Assembly: GCA_025677825.1 (NCBI GenBank)
Contig: JAIXMO010000008.1
Coordinates: forward strand, 558,001-622,000
Length of the DNA stretch: 64,000 bases
Direction: 5' to 3'
Origin: Helicostylum pulchrum
Taxonomy: Eukaryota; Mucoromycota; Mucoromycetes; Mucorales; Mucoraceae
The position numbers were made by a program, and so were the translations under genes. Positions 36,088 through 46,883 of the stretch are shown one piece after another. The notes under the pieces were generated by a model. It made no database searches and had not been told where the DNA came from. It was given only the letters and a program-made list of their open reading frames with translations. The number at the start of each line of letters is the position of its first letter. Within the stretch, counting starts at the first letter, position 1.

Positions 36088-36622
36088 TATTTATTTGCTA
36101 ATAAAAAAATAAAAAGGGGTAGTACACTGAATTTTAAAAAATTTGTATTTTTGGTAGAAAGTAGAGAACTATCCTTTGTTTTTTAAGAGACAGCAACAAA
36201 AACCTTTATTTGCATTGTCTTACAAAGAAAAAGAAAAATAATAGATCGATACTTTATAGTGTATTATGCTAAACAAAATACCTTTTATTTACTTCGTTTT
36301 AACCTCTGATCCGCAAGATTACTGGATCACCACTGCGGAAGCCGAAAGCATTATCCACAATGTTCCTCAACAGTGTTAATCGCTTGGTAGGAAATTACTG
36401 GTTTTTAGTTACTGGCTTGGGATGTTTTCAAAAATCGATGATAGCACTGCCCTTTTTAAAAATTGCCTACCTTCTTCATAAGGCTTGAAACCAGAATACT
36501 AAAAAAAAAAAGCACATTTTCATGACCGCTAAAAATCTTTGAGGTTTTAGTTTATACTCCAACAGCGAATACGTGTTCCGACCTGCTTTTTTTTTATTTA
36601 TTATGCTTTTTGTATTTTTAAA
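36088..36622. promoter_or_regulatory. Shared upstream region of SEC6 and CCR4
   Basis: A 535-base divergent intergenic region. No gene or clear TATA box was identified, and the paired starts suggest both promoters lie here. Confidence 0.4.
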
Positions 36623-37347
36623 ATGTATAACACATCACCTACTACTTCTCCATCTGTTGGTAATTATGCTATGCCAATGTATCGCTTTCAGCAGCAGCAA
36701 GCTGATGCAGCTCACCTTAGTCGTCAATTAAGCTGTGCACAAATATCTCGACAATCTTCTTCTCCTCACCATCATGCTAGAGCGGCAGCAGCTATGGCTC
36801 GTAACACACCAATGTCTTCTACAGTCACTATTACCGACCCCAACGATCCCAACAAAATGTTCTCTAAAGGTGGTAAAAACGCTAATGGAGAAGAAGAAGA
36901 GGAACAAATATGGACATCTTTGGATATGGGTGGTATGGGATTAAAAAATATCTCTCCAACAATATGCAATTATATGTTCTTAACAGCGCTTTACATTAAT
37001 CACAATAATCTCACTTATTTGCTGCCAAGTTTATCTCAACTAAAGAACCTTAAAATACTTGATGCCTCGGGAAATAAGTTATCCATGTTACCATCTGAAT
37101 TAGGTTTACTTTGTAATTTGCGTGAATTACTCTTGTTTGATAACAACTTGGTCACTTTACCTTCGGAGTTGGGCAACTTGTACCAACTGGAAACCTTGGG
37201 ATTAGAAGGAAATCCTATCCAAGCTGAATTAAAGAATATATTAATCAAAGAGGGAACTCAAGCTTTAATTATATCTCTTCGAGAGAATGCACCTGGTACG
37301 AATTTATTATACACACACACACATATATATAAAATATATTTTATTAA

Positions 37348-37379
<32 letters not shown>

Positions 37380-38690
37380 GTTGGTATGCCTCCTCCTCAT
37401 AGAGAGTGGTTATTAGTTGAAGGCGATACGATGGAAGATCCAGGTACAATTAAAAAAAAATCACCATACGTTATTATAATATATAAAAAAAAAACGAATC
37501 ATTAAAACTTCTTTAATAGATAAATTTACTGTATTGTGTTACAATATTCTTTGTCAGAAATATGCAACAAGTCAAGCTTATGGTTACACGCCATCTTGGG
37601 CATTGAGTTGGGATTATCGTAGAGAATTATTGGTTTCCGAAATATTGGGTTACAATGCTGATGTTATTTGTTTACAAGAAATGGAACTAGGACAGTATCA
37701 GGATTTTTTTAAAGATCATTTCAAGAAAATGGGTGATTATGAAGGTATTTTCTTTCCTAAAACCAGAGCAAAGACAATGTCTGAAAAGGAAAGAAGGGTG
37801 GTAGATGGTTGTGCTATCTTTTACAAGACAACTAGGTAATATTATATTATAAGTATAGTAGTAACTTGTAAAAAAAAAACTCATTATACGATAGATTTCG
37901 TCTAGTGGATCAAGACTTGATTGAATACAATCAAAAAGCACTTCAAAGATCAGATTTTAAACAAACTGTAGATATTTATAATCGTGTTATGAATAAGGAT
38001 AATATTGCTGTATTTGCAATGTTGGAAGATAAAAATACAAACAAACGTATCATAGTAGCAAACTCGCATATTCATTGGGATCCTTCACATGCAGATGTCA
38101 AGTTGGTGCAAGTTGGCGTCTTGATGGATGAAATCAACAAGTTCTCTAGTAAACATACTTCTTCCTCTACAGATAAAGTGCCAACAATTATTTGCGGTGA
38201 TTTCAATTCTGCTCCTGATTCTGGTGTGTATGAATTCTTTTCAAAGGGCTCAATTCAACAAGATCATGATGATTTCGGTAACCATTCCTATGGTACTTAT
38301 ACAACAGAAGGTGTATCCCATCCACTTTCTCTCAAGAGTGCTTATAGTAATGTGGGTGAATTGCCATTTACAAATTACACGCCTGGGTTTAAGGGTGTTT
38401 TAGATTATATATGGTATACAACAAATACATTGGATATCATTTCTCTTTTGGGATCTATAGATAACGAGTATCTTGGTAAAGTTGTTGGATTCCCTAATGC
38501 ACATTTTCCATCAGAGTAAGTTTTATATATTTGTGTTTATTCCATTATATACCATTGCTAACTATTTTATTTTTTTTATGTGTGTAGTCATATTCCAATT
38601 ATGGCAGAACTTAAATTTAAAACTATAAATCGTAAAGAACCTGTTAAAGCAGAATTCGGAAGTACAAGAAACAATAATAGATTGAAATAA
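36623..38690 (+). CDS. CCR4: Ccr4 poly(A)-specific deadenylase
   Basis: Catalytic subunit of the Ccr4-Not complex, shortening mRNA poly(A) tails in the cytoplasm. Five exons: 36623-37295, 37381-37443, 37520-37835, 37895-38515 and 38588-38690. The N-terminal 90 residues are Gln/Ser-rich. Leucine-rich repeats follow (LTALYINHNNLTYLLP, LKILDASGNKLSMLP, LRELLLFDNNLVTLP). The exonuclease-endonuclease-phosphatase domain has FTVLCYNILCQKYA, the catalytic glutamate in CLQEMEL, CGDFNSAPDSGVYEF, and the catalytic FPSDHIPI split by the last intron. Intron 1 contains an (ATT)n repeat. The protein is about 590 residues, compact compared with yeast (837) because the disordered N-terminus is short. Confidence 0.93.
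37346..37380. repeat. (ATT)n microsatellite in CCR4 intron 1
   Basis: About 11 ATT units that run directly into the intron's acceptor AG, so the repeat forms the 3' end of the intron. Confidence 0.85.
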
Positions 38691-38914
38691 AAAAATTTAA
38701 AAAACATCATATACTTTTATTTTATATTTTTGAAGATAAATTGTACGCACATATACATGTATTACGTACTAAATAACAAGCAACTAACTTGTTAAATATT
38801 GTCAAAAAAAAAAGAGATTATTTTAAAAATAGAATGATTTTATTTTATAAAAAATAGTGTATATTTTTTGGTATTATTGTACAAATGAATTATTTAAAGG
38901 GTGAATGAAAAAAT

Positions 38915-41900
38915 TTAAAAGTTTTCACGCATGAACTCGAAGAAAGCAAAGTTATCGGGATGAGGACCATACTTGTAAACGAATTGAGAAGCGAGGTAGG
39001 CACCGAAAATGGACTTGACGTAACTTTCAGGGATACGTTCAAGCAAAGCATCAAGACCGAGAGTCTCCAAGAGCAACTTGGGGAAAGCACGGTTCAAGAC
39101 AGTGGTACGGAGTTCAGCATTATCCCAAAGACCAGAATCTTGTAATTGAGCTTGGAGTTGAACAATAGCAACAGAGAGCTCATCAGAGAGGATAGAGATA
39201 GGAGTCTTGGTCTTCTTGTGTTCGCGCCATAAGGCTTCGAATTCAAGACGAGCATTGTTCTCGATGAAGTTTTGAACTTGAACAACGTAGTTTTCATAGA
39301 ATGCAGGAACAACACCGTTCTTAACAGACATATGTTGAGCAAACTCATCATCCTTGAAAGATAAAGCAGCCAAGACTTCGAGAGAAGAAGAGGTGACACC
39401 ACCCTTGTTAGCAGAAGCATCCTTGAAGATAACAACACCGGCCTTTTCAAGACGAAGACGAGCTTCTTGAGTGAAGAAAAGGTTAGCACCTTCGACAATG
39501 TACTTGAAGAGAGGAACACCATTCTCACCAATAAGCTTGTGAACGTTATCGAGACCAACAGATTCAGGACGACCACCACAGGGAACAAACAAGTTACCAC
39601 GAGCGAGTTCGTTGGTATGGAAAGTGTTACGGAAGTAAAGACCATTTTCAACAACGATACCATTAGGTAAAGTAACGTTATCTTCATCAACAAGAACACG
39701 GAAACCTTGGGCAGATAACTTTCCACTATCAAAGTTACTGATCATTAAACGAGATTCAGCTAAACGAGTTAATTCTGTACGGTCAATACCCTCAGAATCG
39801 TAAAGGACACCGGAGCCATCAACAATAGCAATGGTCTTATCGCTAGAGATCTTAATTTCGTTGGAACCCAAATCACCATCGGGACCACCAGTTTGGAGCT
39901 TGGTACAATCAGATTCGTTAAGACCGAAAGTACGGTAGATACCAAGAACATATTGATGAACAGAACGAGTAGTCATACCATATAAATCATGGGGAATACC
40001 ACCAAGGCTTTGAGACTTACCAGTGGTGAAAGCCTTCCAGAAACCAGCACCACGTCTACGAGCATGTTGAGAAGCCCAATCCATATATTCGGCAGTACCC
40101 TCATCAGGACCAAAGAAAAGAATCTCAGGCTTACCAGTCAAGTCAACCAACTTCTCCTTGACACCAATGGTCTCACCATCAATCAATAAATCGAGAACGG
40201 AATCAACATACTTTTCAAAAGCGACAAGAGGCTTATCTTGTTGATCAATATCCAAAAGAATAGTACCCTTGGATCCACCTTCGGGAATATCCTTGTTCTT
40301 ACGATGTTGGGTGTTGGCCAAGTTATAGTTCTCATCAAAGAGAGTACGCAAGTTGATGGAGTAAGCTTCTCTGTTACGAGAACGAATCATACGAATACCA
40401 CCACGAGCAACATCACTGAAACGAAGATGGAAACCACGGAATTCGGAACCGACAACCAAGAACATACCGTAAAGAGGACTGGGGTATTCAGTCTCGGGCA
40501 AGAAGCTAGGATCCATACGGAAAGAGAGAGCAACCTTGGTAGTTTGATAGAAGTTAGTCTTCAAGACGTGCTTGTTGAAGGTCAAGAAAGATTCAAAGAC
40601 CAATTGTTCATGAGCGTTAATGGTGGTAGCCTTAATCTTCTTGCTAATTTCGGCAACAGATAAGATTTCCATGTTGGTCAAACGTTGGTAAGACATGGTA
40701 GGTTGAAGAGAAGCTTCACGTTGGTTAACGTAATGAGTAGTAGCAAAGTTGGCATAGAGAACCTTGAGTAAATCGGGGTATCTCTTCATGATATCGAGGA
40801 TATATTCACGAGTGAAAGTATCTTGACGGAGACGTTTCTTCAACTTGGAGAGAACTTCTTCATGAACAGGGTTGGCACGATCCAAGATGGAGGTCAAACT
40901 CAAGTACTCCTTACCTAAACGGTTAAGGAAATGTTGAGCGAAAATCCAACCAACATAACCATAGACCATTTCTTGAACAGAGAGCTTGTTAGCCTTGAAG
41001 TCTTCTTGGAGAGGAGTCTTGGGAAGACAGTACAAGAGAGAAGCTTCCTTCATAACTTGGTAGATAGAGTGTTCAATAGGAGCAGCCTTAGATTGGGGAA
41101 CGGGGTGCAAGTACAAACCGATAATGGTAACACCGTTAGAGAATTGTTCTACAAAGAAAAAAAAATCAATAAATTTTCCCAGGATCCAAAAATAACCTTT
41201 TTTTTTTTTTTTTACTTACCAACATATTTACGGGTAGAATACAAGTCATAGTAGTGATACAAATCGGAAACAGCAGAGAAGAAACCCTTGGTACTTCTTT
41301 GACGGTAACCAATAATGAGACGACGTTCGCGAGAACCCTTAACTTCGTACATTTCAATAACGGGACCAGTACGTTGGAGAACGGTTTGCATAACATCACC
41401 ATAGAGGTTTAAGGTATAATCAGTAGCCTTCTTTAAGAAACTCTTATCAGCGACTTGCTTGATATCAGTTTCTTGTTCAGCAGTAGGAGCAGCATTTTCA
41501 AATTCACACTTGGTAACAAAGTAACTACGAATTTGAGAAGTCAAACCCTCACCATCAGAGCTGGAACGGTAAGATTCGACACGATAAGCTTCAGCAGGAG
41601 TAGAGTTATCCAAAAACTTTTCGTCGATAACTCTTTCGTGTTGAGGACCGTTGATTTGAGAAACACCGGGAACAGAAGAATGAATAAAGACAGCAGAGTC
41701 CTCAGTTTCCTTTTGCAAGTTAATATCCAAAACGTTTTCATTCTTGGTATAAGCCAAGATCTTGGCACCATAGAGAGACATGATATGGTTAGAGATGGTC
41801 TCTACACTTTCAAGGGCAAAGTAGTAATCATCAATGTTGAGGTTGCTAAATAATAGTAATAATCAATGAATAAGGCGTTTCTTTTTCTCTTTTTTTAAAC

Positions 41901-42083
41901 CAAAAAAAAACTCTTTTATACTTACTTATAGAACCAAGTAACTTCGTTCTTGACTAATTCCTTGGGGAGGAAACCGAGGTTCTCGAGGTTTTCACAAACT
42001 TGGACCATTTGTTCATTCTTTTCAGCAAAGACGTTGGTAGCATAACCACTTTCGTTGTTAAGAATACGAGTAGTGTCCGTCAT
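38915..42083 (-). CDS. GDH2: NAD-specific glutamate dehydrogenase, large (about 115 kDa) type
   Basis: Oxidises glutamate to 2-oxoglutarate and ammonium with NAD. Three exons: 42083-41926, 41845-41220 and 41148-38915, about 1,005 residues, matching the 115-kDa fungal class. Visible features: MTDTTRILNNESGYATNVFA start; FRGFHLRFSDVARGGIRMI; KDIPEGGSKGTILLD; GPDEGTAEYMDWASQHARRRG; FTTGKSQSLGGIPHDLYGMT; TGGPDGDLGSNEI (dinucleotide-binding glycine-rich turn); VEGANLFFTQEAR; and ASANKGGVTSSSLEVLAAL. All agree with the family. Codon use in the body is strongly biased to C-ending codons (AAC, TTC, GTC), unlike most neighbours, which suggests high expression. A TATATAA box lies about 90 bases upstream. 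Confidence 0.95.
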
Positions 42084-42170
42084 ATTGTGTTTTTTGGGGG
42101 AGGGGTTTTTTTTTTGTTTGAATAAAGTTATAAAAAAAAAGAGGGGAAATCCGCCTGCAGGGCACTCACT

Positions 42171-42180
42171 ATTTATATAA
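42171..42180 (-). promoter_or_regulatory. TATA box of GDH2
   Basis: On the minus strand it reads TTATATAAAT, about 90 bases upstream of the GDH2 ATG. Position and sequence fit a TATA element of a highly expressed fungal gene; inferred, not shown. Confidence 0.45.
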
Positions 42181-43867
42181 AATAAAATATCCATTTAAAA
42201 AAATCATGTCAGTTTAGCACCACTCAAATGAGTCAGAAATTTCTTGTCCCGCATAAGGTAAACCTAAAGTAGAGCCTATGACGGTACTCTAGCAAATGGC
42301 GCAATTCTCATTGGTTAGATCGTGAGAAAAATAGTTATGGAATGTTTAGTCGTTCTTTCAACTTTATTTCGAGAACTGTATACCCACCTTTATTTGTAAT
42401 GGATGCAATTAAAACGGACAGTAACTGACCTCATTTGAAACTTATAGCAGTATATACACCTCTTAAAACAATTGGATTTATTTTTATTTTATATGTATAC
42501 ATGTATTAACGGAAGAAGAGCAAAAACCATACGTCTCATTTGTCCTTATTATTACAAACTCCATCGTTACATCAAATGAGGGATAAAGCCTTCTTTTTTT
42601 CTCTCTCTTTACATACAGAGCTTATGTACACTTGGAGATTAAAGGGATTAGAATAATCTGCCCACAAATTACTATTATTACACTGCTGTAAAAGCATGAT
42701 CAATCTGTTCTAGTTTCCCTTTTTTTTTCTTTTTTTTTTTTTTTTGCAAGGAAGCCCTACCCAGTGTAAAAAAAAATTAAAAATAAATTACCAATGGATC
42801 AACATTTTTAATAGGTTGAGTTTAGAAGGAATTTTAACGCCTTCTCTTTCTCCACGTTTTATTTGTGTGGGGTAAATAAACCTGATTAAACCTTCAATTT
42901 CCCGCTCTAGTCCCCTCCCCCTCTTTTTTAAAAAAAATAAAATAACACGCACCATGTCCAAACCAGACGATTGTTCCGAGGAACACTCATTTTTTACTTT
43001 TTTGTTATTTGCTTGATAAAGATAACGATTATCTTTACTTTTTTTGGACTCGATTTATTCAACAAAAAATTAGTTGTGTAGTGGTAGTACATGTCATCAT
43101 CATAGCACCTTTCTTTATTATATACTGCAAAAAGAAATGTCTTAAAACTTTAGGGTTTAGTGACTATCGGTCATTCATTAACCGCGATTTTGGCATGCGC
43201 AGGCATGTGCTATTGCAAGGGCGCTTGATTTTGTTTATTTATTAATAAAGTTGTCAAAATCCTATAAAAAAAAAATCTGCATACACCATTTAAAAATAAA
43301 AAACACTTTATGTAATGAGTCCCCTGGCTTCGGTTACCGTGTATTATGTACAAAAAAAAAAAAAAAAAAGATGTGGGAAGATGATGCTCGTCGGGATTTA
43401 AACGTAACAGGGTTTGTCCTAGAAACAGCGGTAAAATGACATAAAAATGAATACAACAAACCAGCAGTCCAAAAGACAGAAAGGAAACGGGGGATATTTC
43501 ACTGCGCGCATTGATGGTTTTTTATTATTGTTTGTTATTTTTGAAACTCTGAACCATAAGATAGAATCAGTGTTACGGGGGATGGTGCAAGTGGTAAAAT
43601 AACTCTTTGGTTTCCTGTAAAAAGAAAAACGAATGTCTCTTTACTTTTTTACTTTAGTGCTACATATCACAGTAGATAGGATAAATGTTCGAGACCTGTA
43701 CTCACTTACCTCAGCCAAACTATGTCAGAGCGATGAGTGTCTCAATCTAATCAGATGGGGTAAAACGACTGGGTACCAGAATCAAACGTATACCGTTTCA
43801 GAAAAGAAAAATCAACAGTTACACCGCAAGTAACCTGATTGCTTTAAAACAACAAACGAATGTTCTT

Positions 43868-43975
43868 GGAGGCATAATATACTCCAAATACGAACATTAG
43901 CCCATAAAAGTGGCATGGTTATAAATCCATTATATAATCAACCTATTTTATGGGCCCATTTGGAGGCCATAATAG
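43868..43975. repeat. Imperfect inverted repeat, MITE-like
   Basis: Left arm has CTCCAAAT then GCCCATAAAAGTGG; the right arm, read in reverse complement, has CTCCAAAT then GGGCCCATAAAATAGG. About 30 A/T-rich bases separate them. Arms differ by small gaps. It could be a relic of a short inverted-repeat element. Confidence 0.35.
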
Positions 43976-45599
43976 TTTTAATGACGAAAAAAAAAAAAAA
44001 AAAAAAGTCGTTATGTGAAATTGTCGGTGAGTCCCCCCATACCCCCACATAACCCTTAACCAAACTAGGTTTGGTGTAAATAAGCGCTTTAAATAAAAAA
44101 AATATCGAGTAAAAATATACATATCTGTGCGTTTCTGTCTGCGATATCAATTGTAATATCTTTATTATATTTTTTATCTCTGATATCAAGATTAAAATCC
44201 AATGCTTCGTCATTGTATTATCAGCCAATATAAACTGGCCACTTTTTTTTCTCGTTTTTTTTTCTTGTATAACAGTGAAAACCGTTCAGGGAAAGCCATG
44301 TTGCGGTTGTTAAATTGGCAAAAACTAATTTTTTTAATTCAGCAAACCTGATCGCGTACCCCAGGATGCCCCGCAGTATTATTTTTTTCTCGGTGGTCAA
44401 TATTCATTCTCATAATGTAATGGGTTTAGAGTGAAAGCGAGGCTTTTGATAAAAGTAGCTAGTATCGCGGTACAAGAATTATGTCTCTTTTCTTCTAGAA
44501 TAAAAAATTACAGCGTATCACATAAGCAATTTCTGGATAAAGATAACTGATAAAATACTATGATTAGAGACAGAATCTGTAGTTATCGACTTATTCGTTA
44601 ACTACAGGTTTTAAATTAAATTGTGAAATCTTACTGTATCTCTGTATGCCTACAATCTTATCTGAAATAAAAAAAATTAGTTTAATTATGCGTACATATG
44701 AAGTTAACCCCGTTATCTACATATATCAAAACACTCGTGAGACCCTTTGACATAATACAAATGTTTGTAGTGTATTTACACTAAATAATGAACTCTTTCA
44801 ACACATACCTCTGGATTTAGTTTGTACTTTCGTTTTGAAAATGGTAAAAATAAGGTTAGATATTTCACTCCTTTTTTTGATGTTTAAATACTTTTTTTCT
44901 GAGGCAATCACATGACTTACACCAGCTTTCATATTAAGTATATGGGTAGGAGTGCTCAAATTTACAAGGTTTTTGTTAGTCATAACGTGAGAGAATCTCG
45001 AATATTAGTAGCAACATAAAACGGATGTTGTTGTGAATTAAACGAAAAAGTATCGACCCAGATATTTTGAATTTTAAAATCACGAACAGTATATCTCAAA
45101 TATGTAGATATGCATAATGTACATACTATGCTATGTGATATTCATATTTATAGTAACGCAATATCTACATAATTCTCGAAAGTTATTTTAAGGGCTGCAC
45201 ATATACATATACTATTTTTTATTTGCCTGTTCAACATAAAGAGAAAATCGATTTAATCTAATAATACTATTATGATGCTAAATTGTTCACTATATTGTAC
45301 TTCTACTTTGCTTCTTTTTAACCCGATCATCTTTCAGTTAAAAAATGATGAAAGCATATCCATATATGCATGCATACAAGTCATTAGCTTATTATGTATA
45401 TATGTGTATACCTACACATTCGTTATCTCCTGTGCTGCGATCACCTATTTCATACATTAGTGTTCCATAATCGTATAAAGGGCAATTGTATCTTATTTGA
45501 CCAAAAGCAAAATCTGGACTCATTTTTTTCAGCCGCGTTAAATCTATATATAACGTTCCAAGTAAAACACTATCACGTTACGCCTCCAGTATTAAGATA

Positions 45600-45662
45600 C
45601 CCCAGAATTAATATTAAAACAAGTGATGTTTAACCCAAGTCGTTAATATGTTAATTCTGGGG
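45600..45662. repeat. Short inverted repeat able to form a hairpin
   Basis: CCCCAGAATTAA (45600-45611) is matched in reverse complement by TTAATTCTGGGG (45651-45662); TTAATATGTT and AATATTAA extend the pairing after a small gap. The spacer is about 30-40 bases. Confidence 0.5.
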
Positions 45663-46777
45663 CATTCCATATTGGTATAGTTACCATTAATCTAGTAACG
45701 TACCGTGGTAATATTCTGACGGTAGCATATTATATGTTCGACATTTCAGAACTTAATTACTAATGTTACTCAACCGTGGTCTAAGCTTTACTGGACCCGC
45801 GGTGGCCATACTATGATTGGCTTTTGAGTAAAAATGTACAAAAGCCAAAATTTTATTTTATTATTACGCTATTTAGTTCAAGGCTACTGACTGTATTTGG
45901 TTCTATGGCGACATACCTATCATACCCAGAAAATCAACGGATTATAATTTCAGTAGCGTAATACTGCTTATTATAATGCTTTCAACTGACAACGAGCTGA
46001 AGAGGTTTTGAACATTTATGAGTGAACTAATCTTCCCAGGCACCAATATTAATTGTCCGTAGATGAAAGCCCGAATGTTACATTTACTCATGTACTTTGA
46101 ACTTTCTCCTAGTTTAAAGTTCGATGGTGTGCTTACGATATACTTTTTTTTAAAGGGTAAATTATGTTGAGTTACTCTTACGTGAGAAAAAAAAAAGAGG
46201 CGAAAATATCATATTCGGTGGGTTCCTAAACCTTTAAATTCTCTGTAAATTATTTTTACGATACTTTTATTACAATTGAGTGAATATGTCTTTTTTTAAG
46301 TGCAAAGATTTCATAATACTTTTGAATTGAATTGCGTATTTATATAACTATGCAAGGTACCGTGATTCATAACTAAGAGTATATACGCTAGTATTTGCAT
46401 ATCATGACTAAATTTTTATTCTGTGACACCCCAAAGATATTCTGTTTGACATATTCCTACCGTGGGAATTTTCCTGTCATAATTTAAAATTGTCTTATTC
46501 AAGAGAAAAATCCAAATATTTGTGCAAAGCGACTTTAGAAGAGCGCTTTTTTTTTTACTAAATTGTACAAACAATGATCCTTTGAATAAATACTATCCTA
46601 GCCCTTATTGCTCTTTTTTTGCGTATGTAAAAAAACTTCGGTTGTAGTCTATAGCGTCAGATATCTTGCGATTCACTCAGGAGCATGGCGGCGATCAATT
46701 TAATAGTGAGTTTTATTGGCTTGAGGTTTCCCACCTCCCCTTTTTTATTTGTCAGAAAGTTGCGAGTATACTTCTAT

Positions 46778-46872
46778 TACACAACTAGACATTAATGTTA
46801 CAAAAAAGGCAAGTTAGCTTTTGAAACCTTTCAGTTATTTTTTAATTTGAAAATATGAACTTACGTGTATAT
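46778..46872 (-). repeat. Conserved noncoding block 3' of Fanzor copy 2
   Basis: Starts about 12 bases after the stop codon of the minus-strand Fanzor remnant. It is repeated at 15803-15890 with both ends strongly conserved and an A/T-rich variable centre. In TnpB and Fanzor systems the guide (omega) RNA scaffold lies at and beyond the 3' end of the nuclease gene, up to the element end, so this is a candidate omega-RNA/element-end region. That role is inference from position and conservation. Confidence 0.5.
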
Positions 46873-46883
46873 ATCTGAATCAC

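Larger units (their letters stand above)
42181..46777. other. Gene-poor tract, no supported gene
   Basis: Only short, compositionally poor frames. Items seen: poly-T (about 42722-42745), an imperfect inverted repeat (43868-43975), a palindrome CCAAACTAGGTTTGG (about 44061-44075), and a hairpin with arms at 45600 and 45643. No tRNA or conserved protein was recognised. Confidence 0.5.

Noticed and set aside
39094..39732. Long second frame (over 200 codons) on the GDH2 strand
   Set aside because: It is a shadow of the GDH2 coding sequence; its hydrophobic Leu/Val/Ser-rich content comes from the biased codon use of the real gene.
43560..43700. A-box-like TGGTGCAAGTGGTAA
   Set aside because: No matching B-box at proper distance and no cloverleaf; probably chance.
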